This document shows positions 9,986 to 18,808 of a DNA stretch of 64,000 bases, piece after piece. The stretch is from Anthropogastromicrobium aceti. Lineage in GTDB: Bacteria; Bacillota; Clostridia; Lachnospirales; Lachnospiraceae. The notes below the pieces were generated by a model. The model was not told the DNA's origin and searched no databases. It saw only the letters and a program-made list of their open reading frames with translations. Location of the stretch: assembly GCF_025567095.1 (NCBI RefSeq), contig NZ_JAOQJH010000016.1. One strand, 5' to 3'. Made by a program: the position numbers and the translations under genes. How positions within the stretch are numbered: the stretch's first letter is position 1; each line of letters begins with the position of its first letter.

Positions 9986-10984
9986 TTAATCTCTTATCGA
10001 GTTCATAACTTCCATATATTTTCCAGTTCCAACTGCCACGCAAGTAGTTGGCTCTTCAGCTGTCATCGTCGTGATTCCAAGACGTTCCTCAAGAAGCTGC
10101 TCAAGTCCCGTTAACAATGCGCCGCCGCCCGTAAGTACAATACCACGGTCGGAAATATCAGCTGCTAACTCTGGAGGTGTCTTCTCAAGTACCATATGTA
10201 CAGCCTCTACGATCTGGTTTGCAGACTCAGAAAGTGCCTCAAGAGTCTCCTCTGATGTAATCGTAACTGTCTTTGGAAGACCAGTTACAAGATTGCGGCC
10301 TCTTACATCAATTGCAAGCTCTTCCTGGCGCGGATAACAGGTACCAATCTTAATCTTGATTTCCTCACCTGTGCGCTCGCCAATTAAAAGATTATGCTTC
10401 TTTCTCATGTAGCGTACAATTGCCTCGTTGAAATCATCACCAGCTACCTTGATAGATTCACTGACAACAGTTCCTGCGAGTGAAATTACAGCTACATCTG
10501 TAGTTCCGCCTCCAATATCAACGATCATGTTTCCGCAAGGCTTTGTGATATCGATTCCTGCACCTATTGCTGCTGCAAGCGGCTCCTCAACAAGATAAAC
10601 CTCTCTTGCACCTGCATTAAATGTTGCATCCTCTACAGCTTTTCTCTCTACTTCCGTAATCTGGCTTGGTACGCAGACACAGATGCGCGGTTTTCTAAAT
10701 GTTCTCTTTCCGATTGCCTTTTGAATAAAGTATCGGATCATCTTTTCTGTAATCGTATAGTCAGCAATTACGCCCTGCTTAAGCGGACGGATTGCAACGA
10801 TATTTCCAGGGGTGCGTCCAATCATCATACGTGCCTCTTCACCAATCGCTTTTATCTCGTTGGTATTGCGGTCATATGCTACAACGGAGGGCTCCTTTAA
10901 GACGACGCCCTTCCCCTTTATATATACCAGAATACTGGCAGTTCCCAAATCAATTCCTATATCAGTTGACACGCCAAATGCCAT
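9986..10984 (-). CDS. mreB: MreB/Mbl rod-shape actin homologue
   Basis: 332 residues of the actin-like ATPase family. Phosphate-1 loop GIDLGTASILVY at the N-terminus, phosphate-2 MIVDIGGGTTDVAVIS near 155-170 and the adenosine motif GIVLTGGGALLTG near 285. MreB filaments under the membrane guide peptidoglycan synthesis in rod-shaped cells. The mreC/mreD genes are not next to it; a solo mreB/mbl gene is common in Firmicutes, so it could equally be called Mbl. The ATG at 10984 with AAAGGAG upstream was chosen; the longer frame lies in the leader. Confidence 0.95.
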   Translation of the reverse strand: MAFGVSTDIGIDLGTASILVYIKGKGVVLKEPSVVAYDRNTNEIKAIGEEARMMIGRTPGNIVAIRPLKQGVIADYTITEKMIRYFIQKAIGKRTFRKPRICVCVPSQITEVERKAVEDATFNAGAREVYLVEEPLAAAIGAGIDITKPCGNMIVDIGGGTTDVAVISLAGTVVSESIKVAGDDFNEAIVRYMRKKHNLLIGERTGEEIKIKIGTCYPRQEELAIDVRGRNLVTGLPKTVTITSEETLEALSESANQIVEAVHMVLEKTPPELAADISDRGIVLTGGGALLTGLEQLLEERLGITTMTAEEPTTCVAVGTGKYMEVMNSIRD

Positions 10985-11415
10985 GGTTAAAACTCCTTTC
11001 CCAAGACAAGTATCCCCCGGATAAATGCCTACACAAGTATCATTATATACAATATCTTGAAAAAGGGAAAGTATTTTTTTCGATTTTCGCAAAAAATACT
11101 TCTTACGAATTTATTAAGGCCAGTTTGGTTCTTCTTTCGTTTCATAATTCCTTAATTTTTTTTCTTCTTTATTCAGATTTCGTACAAACTTCTGTCACAT
11201 TTTTGAGATACATTATAACTGTACTTAAAAAGTACTTCAAGTCGATTCCCCATCACTTGAAAGCTTTTTCATACTCATACCCGGTGCTGTAAGGCACCGG
11301 GCCCCCCTCAAAAGATAAGAGACTTATGATTCTCCCTATACAGGGTCCGGCATTTCAATGATTTGCCGGGCCTTTTCTAATGCTGTCTTTTAAATATGCA
11401 CACATATTAAACCTC
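10985..11415 (-). other. mreB leader and cutC-mreB intergenic region
   Basis: No gene. It holds the mreB promoter (11212-11240) and a second TATAAT (11042-11047) preceded by TTG close to an extended -10. Two inverted repeats lie further upstream: CCCGGTGC/GCACCGGG (11281-11302) and GGTCCGGCA/TGCCGGGCC (11345-11373, followed by TTTT on the plus strand). The latter may end cutC transcription, although no U tract is seen on the minus strand. Confidence 0.5.
11212..11240 (-). promoter_or_regulatory. mreB promoter
   Basis: On the minus strand: TTGAAG (11235-11240), 17-nt spacer containing a small palindrome (TACTTTTTAAGTA), TATAAT (11212-11217). It would give a leader of about 220 nt. Confidence 0.7.
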
Positions 11416-12180
11416 TTATGCCTCTTTGCCGCTGCATGCGTCAAGCACCATACGTGCACTTCTTACCTTCTTATCATCTGTCTGCCAGATCATATACTCA
11501 CTCATTCCCGGAAGACCCATGCTTACTCTTGTATTTCGATACTTCATTGCACTCTCAAGCTCTATCTTTGCTGAAAGATGGAAATGTCTGATTCCTTTTT
11601 CATATAATGGCTTTATTACAGCATCTGACACACCTGCTCCTGCCAAAATATGGATTCTTCCCTCTGCTTTTGCTGCAAGTGCTTCAAGACAATTTGCTCC
11701 TGCCAGCGCTGATGGCTCCTGTCCAGACGTTAACAATGTGTCGACACCAAGGTTAATCAGTACCTCTAGTGCCTCAAATGGATCTCTGCACATATCAAAT
11801 GCACGATGACATGTCACCTTACACTTTCCAGCCGCCTTCATACATTCTTTCATAAACTCCAGATCAAAACTTCCGTCAGGCAGCAGTGCACCGATAACAA
11901 CGCCCTGTGCGCCTTCCTCGCGAAACGCCTGAATTTGTTCCAGAATCAGTTCCTTTTCATATTTGCTGTAGCAAAAATCGCCAAATCTTGGACGAATTAA
12001 AATGCGCGCCGGAATCCCAGCCTCATTTTGAATGATACGATACATCTTCGTATCTGGTGTCGTTCCTCCTATGATCAGATTGCTGCACAGCTCAATACGA
12101 TCTGCGCCTCCCTTTTTGGCTGCAATTGCAGACTCTATGCTGTCTGTACATACCTCGAGAACTGTTTTTTCTTTTTCCAT
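11416..12180 (-). CDS. cutC: CutC family protein
   Basis: 254 residues, a TIM-barrel protein. Family landmarks are LEVCTDSIESAIAAKKGGADRIELCSNL-type N-terminus (residues 6-33), PARILIRPRFGDFCYS and VTCHRAFDMCRDP. CutC was first linked to copper tolerance in Escherichia coli, but its biochemical role is not settled and a copper function should not be assumed. The ATG at 12180 is preceded by AGAGAGGG; an upstream ATG in frame lacks a good site. It is divergent from spoIIID. Confidence 0.93.
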   Translation of the reverse strand: MEKEKTVLEVCTDSIESAIAAKKGGADRIELCSNLIIGGTTPDTKMYRIIQNEAGIPARILIRPRFGDFCYSKYEKELILEQIQAFREEGAQGVVIGALLPDGSFDLEFMKECMKAAGKCKVTCHRAFDMCRDPFEALEVLINLGVDTLLTSGQEPSALAGANCLEALAAKAEGRIHILAGAGVSDAVIKPLYEKGIRHFHLSAKIELESAMKYRNTRVSMGLPGMSEYMIWQTDDKKVRSARMVLDACSGKEA

Positions 12181-12257
12181 TGTATTCCCTCTCTTTCTAT
12201 TATTTAGAATGATCTCCCATTTTTCCATTATAGCATTTCTATTCTCATTTGCCTATG

Positions 12258-12265
12258 CATACATT
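12258..12265 (+). promoter_or_regulatory. Candidate sigma-E-like -10 for spoIIID
   Basis: CATACATT, 30 nt before the start codon, matches the CATACANT -10 of mother-cell sigma-E promoters. In Bacillus spoIIID is sigma-E dependent. A matching -35 is not clear, so this is tentative. Confidence 0.35.
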
Positions 12266-12294
12266 GTAAAAACAAATATTTTTTTGAGGGTTTT

Positions 12295-12795
12295 ATGAGA
12301 GATTACATAGAGGAACGCGCCATTCACATTGCACAGTACATTGTTGACAACGGCGCCACGGTTCGCCAGACAGCCAGACAGTTTGGTGTCAGTAAATCAA
12401 CAGTTCACAAGGATGTCACACAGCGTTTGATACAAATAAATCCGCGCCTGGCTTTCCAGACACGGATTATTCTCGATATCAATAAATCTGAGCGTCATAT
12501 ACGCGGTGGAATGGCAACACGTGAAAAATACCGCCACCACACACAGAACGTCACTTTTTCTTCGAATATTCACGCTCCATGCGGTAATACTGAATATTCT
12601 GATACTCATTCAAAAGATTCTGAATTTCCTCAGGTGCATCGTCGTACTCCACCAGATCGCCGTCATCATTTCGATAGCCGACTGCATTCATCATTGGAAT
12701 TTGACCCTGCCACAGATTTTTACGGAATGTCTGGTATTCATCAAGCTGTAATCCAGCAGTCTCAAACAGCAGAATATTCAGGTAATTCAAGCTGA
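12295..12795 (+). CDS. spoIIID: Sporulation regulator SpoIIID, with unusual C-terminal extension
   Basis: The first 83 or so residues are a clear SpoIIID: YIVDNGATVRQTARQFG, the helix-turn-helix GVSKSTVHKDVTQRL and the basic stretch SERHIRGGMATREKYR. SpoIIID is a mother-cell DNA-binding regulator acting after sigma-E. The family is normally about 80-95 residues. Here no stop occurs after EKYRHHTQ and the frame runs on to 166 residues, the last 81 codons or so being antisense to the end of the facing LtaS-like gene. The tail has no recognisable domain. Start: GAGGG four bases before ATG. Either the stop was lost or the tail is tolerated. Confidence 0.88.
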   Translation: MRDYIEERAIHIAQYIVDNGATVRQTARQFGVSKSTVHKDVTQRLIQINPRLAFQTRIILDINKSERHIRGGMATREKYRHHTQNVTFSSNIHAPCGNTEYSDTHSKDSEFPQVHRRTPPDRRHHFDSRLHSSLEFDPATDFYGMSGIHQAVIQQSQTAEYSGNSS

Positions 12796-14533
12796 TCTCT
12801 ACATTTGTCTGCTCTTGAATATCATAATTTGCCCAGATGAAAAATGGCGTCTTCTGACGCTGCTGCTGTTGTTCGTATGTCTGATTGTCAAAATCAAGGC
12901 CATACTCTTTGTAAATTGGACGAACCACATAATCATTTGGCTGATGATCGCCCCAGAACACAACAATAGTCTTTCTATCTGACTGAGATAATTCACTTAA
13001 AAGTGATGCAACATCCTGATCTGTTTCGTACATCAAAGACAAATATTTGTTCAGATATTTATTTGAATATGTATTCTTAAACTTAGCAACAATCTGCGGA
13101 TCAAAGTTATCAAAATCACCGCCATAGTTGCTGTGATTCTGCATAGTAACATTAAACATAAAGAATGGTCCTTCTGTGTTGTTGCGCCACTCTAAAATAC
13201 TCTTAAAATCAGCTTCATCAGAAACATAGTTGCGAAGCTTGTCCTCAAATGGAAAGCTTCCCTGGAAATAACGATAGTCAAAGCCCATAAGATCATAGAT
13301 GAACTCACGATTCCATCCCTTTGCGCGGTATGGATGTGTACCATATGTCGTATAACCATACTCCTCTAACTGAGGAACAATTGTGCTGATACCATCACGT
13401 ATATACTGTAAATATGGAACTGATCCATTTGGGAAAAATGCCATGGAATTTCCAGTTAAAAATTCAAACTCAGAGTTTGCTGTATTTCCTCCAAGAACAG
13501 AAACATCAGCATAACCACTGATTGTATTGGCTACTTCACCTCTTAAGATGCTATGGACAAACGGCATATAATCTTTGTTTGTCTCAAACTCACCAAGCAC
13601 TGCCGGATCTGAAAATGTCTCATCCATGATGGCAATGATATCTGGCAGTTCTTCTGGTGTCTCCACTTTTTCCACTTCCTGTTCATTTAGCAGAGATAAT
13701 GCATACTCATCTGAGTAATTTTTTGGCTCTTCAATCTGAAGAAAATGGATGTCCAAAATGAATGACACAAAAAAGCCATCCTTACTGTGCATATACTTTG
13801 CATTAAACAAAGTATCATTTAATCCTGTATTTCTCTCTAAATTATCCTGCCATAAATATGAAATATAAAAATAAGCCGGAATACACATAGCCACAGTAAG
13901 AATCGGACGCAGAATTTTTTTATTCAGACGAATATTGGTTCTCACACCGACAATTAACATTAAAATAAACATTGCAATGTGCTCTGCAAGCGCCCAATCT
14001 ACTGAAAAGACGTAGTTGTCTGCCACACTCATTGCTGTTTCAAAGGAATATATATCCCATGGAACAATAGGATTTGAACGAAACATAACAACAAAATAGT
14101 TGCCAACACCAATAATGGCAATTGCTGACACACAGATGGCCATTGAAATGCTAGTTCGCCCAGCTATAAAGAACACAAATAAAAATAACCAATAGTAAAA
14201 TGCAATATTAAGCCGCTTTGCCAGCTCAATCATGGTACTCATCTGATGAGTCAGTGTCTCAAATGTGTAAAAACAGCCTAACGGGATGACAAGTGCAAAT
14301 ATAATGCGGATCACTGGATGCACTGGCATATCAATCATATATATGGCGAGAGTGAGCACACAAATACCTGCAAGAATCGCACAATCTTTTGCAGAAAATT
14401 CACTGTAATACCAAGCCATGCCAATCAGAACGCCAAAACAAAGCAACAATATTGCCGCCTTGATCAGACGTGGTTTTGTCTTGCCGATATGTACCTCCTG
14501 CCGCCATGAAACGGCCTTTTCCTTAAAACTCAT
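12551..14533 (-). CDS. LtaS-like sulfatase-family membrane enzyme
   Basis: 660 residues. The N-terminus has about five membrane helices (from residue 20 to about 200), followed by an extracellular sulfatase/alkaline-phosphatase fold as in lipoteichoic acid synthases. The metal-site residues include the Glu of IAIMDETF and the likely nucleophilic Thr of GGNTANSEFEFL; later motifs are YGTHPYRAKGWN, NVTMQNHS and FWGDHQPND. It probably transfers glycerol-phosphate or a similar group to a surface polymer; the polymer is unknown. The ATG at 14533 has AAGGAG 10 nt upstream. Its 3' end overlaps the spoIIID frame by 245 bp, tail to tail. Confidence 0.9.
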   Translation of the reverse strand: MSFKEKAVSWRQEVHIGKTKPRLIKAAILLLCFGVLIGMAWYYSEFSAKDCAILAGICVLTLAIYMIDMPVHPVIRIIFALVIPLGCFYTFETLTHQMSTMIELAKRLNIAFYYWLFLFVFFIAGRTSISMAICVSAIAIIGVGNYFVVMFRSNPIVPWDIYSFETAMSVADNYVFSVDWALAEHIAMFILMLIVGVRTNIRLNKKILRPILTVAMCIPAYFYISYLWQDNLERNTGLNDTLFNAKYMHSKDGFFVSFILDIHFLQIEEPKNYSDEYALSLLNEQEVEKVETPEELPDIIAIMDETFSDPAVLGEFETNKDYMPFVHSILRGEVANTISGYADVSVLGGNTANSEFEFLTGNSMAFFPNGSVPYLQYIRDGISTIVPQLEEYGYTTYGTHPYRAKGWNREFIYDLMGFDYRYFQGSFPFEDKLRNYVSDEADFKSILEWRNNTEGPFFMFNVTMQNHSNYGGDFDNFDPQIVAKFKNTYSNKYLNKYLSLMYETDQDVASLLSELSQSDRKTIVVFWGDHQPNDYVVRPIYKEYGLDFDNQTYEQQQQRQKTPFFIWANYDIQEQTNVEISLNYLNILLFETAGLQLDEYQTFRKNLWQGQIPMMNAVGYRNDDGDLVEYDDAPEEIQNLLNEYQNIQYYRMEREYSKKK

Positions 14534-14905
14534 TCCTTTCTTTCTCCTTCCGCCTGAGTCTTCACAGGCAATCAATAAAAATCATTGATTACTTTAGCAC
14601 AAATAGAGATGAATGTAAAGTGAACAATAGTCACAAAAGCTCATTCAGTGCTATGTTACGAAAGAGCATCGGGGACAGGTTACCGCGCCCATTCGCAAAA
14701 CGCGCTTCGCGCAATGGTTTCACCACTGTTCACGGGACGCCCATTCACAAAACAGCACGTTCCGTGCGTCGCTGCTAATCGCAAACTAAGTTTGCTCGCA
14801 GCTTTGTTTTGTTCATTAACGGGCGTCCACTTCGTCCTGCTGATCTGTCAAATTTTCATGCAAGCATGAAATTTGTCCAGATCTAGCATGACGCGTGAAC
14901 TTTTA
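14534..14905. repeat. Intergenic cluster of palindromic repeats
   Basis: No gene. The region is GC-richer than its flanks and full of inverted repeats: CATTCGCAAAACGCGC followed by GCGCAATGG (14692-14717), and GGACGCCCATTCACAAAAC (14743-14761) facing GTTTTGTTCATTAACGGGCG (14806-14825). The core CATTCGCAAAA also occurs at 56479 and 61709. It looks like decayed or nested palindromic elements. Transcribed from the minus strand, these would form the upstream leader of the LtaS-like gene. Confidence 0.45.
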
Positions 14906-14908
14906 CAT

Positions 14909-14937
14909 AAAAAAATACCCTGGCTTTCGCCAGGGTA
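14909..14937 (-). terminator. Terminator of the candidate small RNA
   Basis: Minus strand: TACCCTGGC-GAAA-GCCAGGGTA (14916-14937), a 9-bp stem with a stable GNRA tetraloop, followed by seven Ts. Confidence 0.9.
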
Positions 14938-15078
14938 CTAAAAAAGGGGGAGGGCTGCCGGTAACTCACCCGGCTTGATGTTTTGTCTGCCTGTGGATTT
15001 CTCTAATTCACAGCCAATGCACTTACTCATAATGCATCTATGGCCGACTGTTTCAAAAGCTTTCATCTAAGCTTTGTC
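14909..15078 (-). ncRNA. Candidate small RNA with C-rich loop
   Basis: A minus-strand unit of about 170 nt with no ORF, ending in a strong terminator (14909-14937). Upstream of its predicted start lies TTGGAC followed by TATTATATAG, a plausible promoter. Predicted stems are GGCCATAGATGCA with TGCATTGGC, CTGTG with CACAG, and GCCGG with CCGGC (loop GTGAGTTA). Between the last stem and the terminator hairpin is an unpaired CCCTCCCCC tract, complementary to Shine-Dalgarno sequences. I checked it against the riboswitch consensus patterns I know and found no match. It could be a trans-acting sRNA or a leader for the distant LtaS-like gene. Confidence 0.5.
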
Positions 15079-15174
15079 TATATAATACATGTTATTTGTG
15101 TCCAAATTTTGACCATCACCTTAAAGAAATCTTACGAATTCTTACCAAACCATTATCAAAAATAAATATTTTAT

Positions 15175-15317
15175 TAACTATTCAGAGCCATGCGAAATTG
15201 CAGGGAAAAGTACGAATCATGCTCGCATGAATGAGTACTTTTTCATACAATTTCATATGGCGAGAAGCCATAACGAGATGAAGCGCAGCGGAATCGAGGT
15301 ACGGCTCTGAATAGTTA
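15175..15317. repeat. MITE-like element, copy 1
   Basis: A 143-bp element with perfect 15-bp terminal inverted repeats (TAACTATTCAGAGCC at 15175-15189, its complement at 15303-15317) and internal nested palindromes (AAAAGTAC with GTACTTTT). If TA is the target duplication, the ends read ACTATTCAGAGCC. It is homologous to 56461-56601. It starts 12 bp after the pepF stop codon and may act as its transcription end. Confidence 0.7.
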
Positions 15318-15329
15318 TCAGAGTATTTT

Positions 15330-17087
15330 TTAGCCGATCAATGCTGCATATTCATCAATCAGATTTGCAAATGTCTGAAGGCTGCTTCTCCAGAAATCTG
15401 GCTTTGTCAGATCTATTCCTGCCATTTTTGCTGTGTCCTCTACGGAGCATGTCGCAGTTGCTTTTAGCAGTGCATTATATTTCGGAACAAAGCTCTCTCC
15501 CTCATTTAAAAACTGTGTGTACAGACCCATTGCAAATAAACCGCCAAATGCATATGGGAAGTTGTAGTAGCTTAATCCTGATGAATAGTAGTGACCCTTG
15601 CAAGTCCACATATATGGATGAAGCTTTGTCTGATCAAGACCATCTCCATATGCCTGCTTCTGAGCATCAAGCATAATCTCCTTTAAGTCATTTGTCATCA
15701 AAAACTGCGCTTCACATTTATGGAATACTGCATCCTCAAATAAAAATCTGGAATAAATATCACAGATAATCTGCGTTGTTCCTGACAGCAAATTTTCCAG
15801 AATAGCAAGCTTTTCCTGTGGATCATTTGACTTTTTATATGCACTCAGCATAAAGTGTGTCTCATTAAAAGTAGAAGCTGTCTCTGCAACTGGCATAGAG
15901 TAATCCTGATTTAAGATACGATTCTCAAATATCTGCTTATTGTGGAAAGCATGGCCAAGCTCATGTGCAAGTGTTACAACTGAATCAAATGAACCATTGA
16001 AATTAGTCAAAATACGGCTCTGCTTTTCGGTCGTCACATTAGCGCAGAATGCACCGCCTACCTTTCCCTCATGAGGATAAAAATCGATCCAGCTCTCTGC
16101 GAAAGCGCGTGCCATCATATCTGACAATTCTTTTGAAAAATGGCTGAAGTTTTCTACAAGCGTATCTCTTGCAGTTTCTGCAGTATAATTGGAATCCATC
16201 TTTCCAACAGGTGCAAACATCTCATACCACGGCAGTCCGCCTTCGTATCCTAAATATTTTGCCTTTGCCTTTAAATATTCCCAGAACTTTGGCAGATACT
16301 CGCGCATTGCAGTGAACATTGCATCAAGAGTTTCCTTTTTCATACGGCACTGTTCAAGTGTCATAGCTAGAGGACTCTCATATCCCTTCTTTTCGCTTAA
16401 CATGGATACCTGTCCCTTGATATTATTAAGTGCAAATGCAATAGAGTCTGCAATTTTATCATAGCTTGCAAGCTCAGCCTCATATGCCTTCTTTCTTACT
16501 TCCTTATCCTCACTTGTTGCCAGATTTCTGACTGCCGGAAGGGTAATAACCTCTCCCTCATAATCTACCTTTAATGTAGATGTCAAATAGTCAAACAGCT
16601 TGCCCCATGCACCGCCGCCTGTGATATCCATATGTGCAATCAGATCTTCCATATCATCTGATAACATATGAGCTGCGTCTTTCTTTATCTCTGTCAGATA
16701 ATAATTATACTCTGTAAGCAAACTGCTCTGTGCAATCACCTGATCAAGATTTTCAATTGAAGCTACATACTTGCAAAATGCAACGTTTGCTGCTGTCTGA
16801 TTTGCTGCGATACGGTCATAACGTGCCCCCATATCATTTGTTTTACTATCTGACGTATTAACAGATGCCTTCAATGAAATAAACTCACCAAGACGGCTTC
16901 CTAATGCTGCCATTTCTTCTTTTACCATAAGACATGTTTCCAGTCCCTTTACTGGGTCGAGTTTTTTGGCTGCTTCGATTTTTTCCTTCATTCCAGCAAC
17001 CTCACTCTCAAATTTTTTCATGTCTTCGTCAAACTTTGGATCCTCATATCCGTGATACAGTACGTCCAATGACCATTCCTGATTCAT
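15330..17087 (-). CDS. pepF: M3-family oligoendopeptidase (PepF-like)
   Basis: 585 residues, the typical length of bacterial oligoendopeptidase F. The thermolysin-like zinc site is LAHELGHAFHN (HExxH) near residue 375, with the third ligand Glu in PVAETASTFNETHFM. It is a cytosolic peptidase that degrades short peptides. The ATG at 17087 overlaps the stop of the preceding metallopeptidase gene by 4 nt (ATGA), so the two are translationally coupled. GGAAAAGGG lies upstream. Expression probably ends in the palindromic element at 15175-15317. Confidence 0.94.
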   Translation of the reverse strand: MNQEWSLDVLYHGYEDPKFDEDMKKFESEVAGMKEKIEAAKKLDPVKGLETCLMVKEEMAALGSRLGEFISLKASVNTSDSKTNDMGARYDRIAANQTAANVAFCKYVASIENLDQVIAQSSLLTEYNYYLTEIKKDAAHMLSDDMEDLIAHMDITGGGAWGKLFDYLTSTLKVDYEGEVITLPAVRNLATSEDKEVRKKAYEAELASYDKIADSIAFALNNIKGQVSMLSEKKGYESPLAMTLEQCRMKKETLDAMFTAMREYLPKFWEYLKAKAKYLGYEGGLPWYEMFAPVGKMDSNYTAETARDTLVENFSHFSKELSDMMARAFAESWIDFYPHEGKVGGAFCANVTTEKQSRILTNFNGSFDSVVTLAHELGHAFHNKQIFENRILNQDYSMPVAETASTFNETHFMLSAYKKSNDPQEKLAILENLLSGTTQIICDIYSRFLFEDAVFHKCEAQFLMTNDLKEIMLDAQKQAYGDGLDQTKLHPYMWTCKGHYYSSGLSYYNFPYAFGGLFAMGLYTQFLNEGESFVPKYNALLKATATCSVEDTAKMAGIDLTKPDFWRSSLQTFANLIDEYAALIG

Positions 17088-17476
17088 TTTTCCCTTTTCC
17101 TTTCCGCACAAAGCCCTCTCTGCAGATAAGCTGCAATCTGCTCTTCGTCCCATTTTTCAAGAGAACGAATACCAGCACGCCCTTCTATGTGGTGCTTTAA
17201 TTCATGACGCAGCACACGTGCAATCTCACGGCGCATTCCTTCATCGTCAAGATAGCCGAATAAACGCATCATACTTCCATAATAAATTACGATCTGTTTT
17301 CCCATTTGGTAGCTGTGCAGATATTGGCCTGCAATGTACAAATCATTGTTCTGCGCATAGGGGCTTAGCTTTGTCTCTTCTGAGATGATTACACCGCCGT
17401 TAAGTCCCTCATAGAACTTTTCCGGTATCTTTTCTGCCTCTTCCTGCAGGATTTCCTGAAATCTGTCATACTCCAT
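17084..17476 (-). CDS. Small zincin-like metallopeptidase
   Basis: 130 residues with a HExxH motif in VLRHELKHHIEGRAG near residues 90-104, the only strong motif. Length and motif fit the family of minimal metallopeptidase-like proteins found in many Firmicutes and Actinobacteria (metallopeptidase family M116-like). No signal peptide or membrane segment. It is coupled to pepF by an ATGA overlap, which suggests a shared role in peptide turnover. Substrate unknown. Confidence 0.8.
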   Translation of the reverse strand: MEYDRFQEILQEEAEKIPEKFYEGLNGGVIISEETKLSPYAQNNDLYIAGQYLHSYQMGKQIVIYYGSMMRLFGYLDDEGMRREIARVLRHELKHHIEGRAGIRSLEKWDEEQIAAYLQRGLCAERKREK

Positions 17477-17597
17477 GGCAGTCTTTCCTTTCTGTACTCT
17501 GTGCTTTACATCATTACAGATTTATCTTACCGCAGATGCGGAAATTAAGCAAGGGGTATATGCTGCCGGAAGGTTATTGGAAATGGCTACATTCGCT

Positions 17598-18737
17598 TTA
17601 AATTAGTTCTCCAATCAAGTTAATTCGCTCTCGAATCGCATTTACAAGAATATTTCTTCTCGCATCTGACAGGTACTCAGACTGGGCAAAAATTGCATCT
17701 GCCTCTTCTTCAAACCCATCAAGTGCACTTATATCTATCCATGAAAAATCCTTGACCAGATGAATTTGCTCTGCATGCGTTTTCTTAAATGGCTTTCCCT
17801 GCAATGACGGTGCTAGTGGTTTTATACGTGATTCCTGTGTGTTATACCAAAGTGACGTTCCACAGTCGAATATTGGCGCTGCCCCAATCCATTCTAGCGT
17901 AACTGCGTTTCTTACTAATCCAAAATTATTGAAATGTCGGTCTTCATTTGCAATAATAAAGTCCAATACAATCATTTTTTCTACTTCTTTTCGTATATTC
18001 GACACGCCTAGCTTCTCTGCACACTGGATATAATATTCGTACTCTGACAAATTATTGGGCTTTTTAAATGCATTCATAATATGGCTGGCAGAAATTAATT
18101 CAGTATCCCTCGTAATAAAATCCTCACAAAGACTAAAAGGTTCCTCATTTTCCCAAACCACTGAATATTCTACATGATTAATTCCAAGACGACTTGCGAT
18201 ACGAGATGCAATAACTTCACAAAGAGCCTCCTGATAATATGGCTTACTTGAACCTTTCATTAGAATACGCTTTCCATCTGCAATCTTCCATTTTTTCATC
18301 AATTGTCCATCTGAGGTATTATCAGGAGATACAAGACTCATACTCGTAGATGCACTGCCATGACCAAACAGAAGATTTCCAACATCCTCTGAAAAAGAAT
18401 GATCAAAAAAGTTAATTGCTTCCCATGCGATTCGTTCACCTTTAGGTAAAATCCAATACTGATCAGAAAGACTAAGTCCATAGCATTTATCAAGAAGCTC
18501 CTGAGATACTGTCATTCCAAGCTTCTGCAATGCTTCTTTTAAACCCTGCCTGCTTGCCGGAATTGATCTTCCTGACCACCATTTCGCCAATGCCCTCTTG
18601 TTTACTACTTCTTTTTGTACAGTTCCCACTGGAAGATGCTTGCTATCATACACCTCATAAATCGAAGCGATATTTGAAAACTCATCAAGCTCAATTCGCG
18701 CTATCTCTTTTGTGCGGTGCATTAAAATATATTCCAT
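17598..18737 (-). CDS. HipA-like serine/threonine kinase, without HipB
   Basis: 379 residues. The C-terminal two thirds match the HipA kinase fold: ATP-site Lys in KRILMKGSS, catalytic loop IIANEDRHFNNFGLV and metal-binding FDCGTSLWYN. Family members phosphorylate a translation factor or aminoacyl-tRNA synthetase, or in some cases act elsewhere. The N-terminal 130 residues differ from classical HipA and contain a region resembling a DNA-binding or adaptor module (RALAKWWSGRSIPASRQGLKE). No HipB-like antitoxin gene is adjacent on either side. The start at 18737 has GGAG at a distance of 11 nt, so it is not certain. Confidence 0.8.
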   Translation of the reverse strand: MEYILMHRTKEIARIELDEFSNIASIYEVYDSKHLPVGTVQKEVVNKRALAKWWSGRSIPASRQGLKEALQKLGMTVSQELLDKCYGLSLSDQYWILPKGERIAWEAINFFDHSFSEDVGNLLFGHGSASTSMSLVSPDNTSDGQLMKKWKIADGKRILMKGSSKPYYQEALCEVIASRIASRLGINHVEYSVVWENEEPFSLCEDFITRDTELISASHIMNAFKKPNNLSEYEYYIQCAEKLGVSNIRKEVEKMIVLDFIIANEDRHFNNFGLVRNAVTLEWIGAAPIFDCGTSLWYNTQESRIKPLAPSLQGKPFKKTHAEQIHLVKDFSWIDISALDGFEEEADAIFAQSEYLSDARRNILVNAIRERINLIGELI

Positions 18738-18808
18738 AGCACTGCTGCTCCTTTTTCTAATTATTTTCTTCATAGTACTGCACAAACCAAATTTATACAA
18801 GCACAATA

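Noticed and set aside
14943..15078. Known riboswitch (c-di-GMP, fluoride, cobalamin, THF, SAM)
   Set aside because: Stems are present, but conserved core nucleotides of these classes are missing; left as candidate sRNA.
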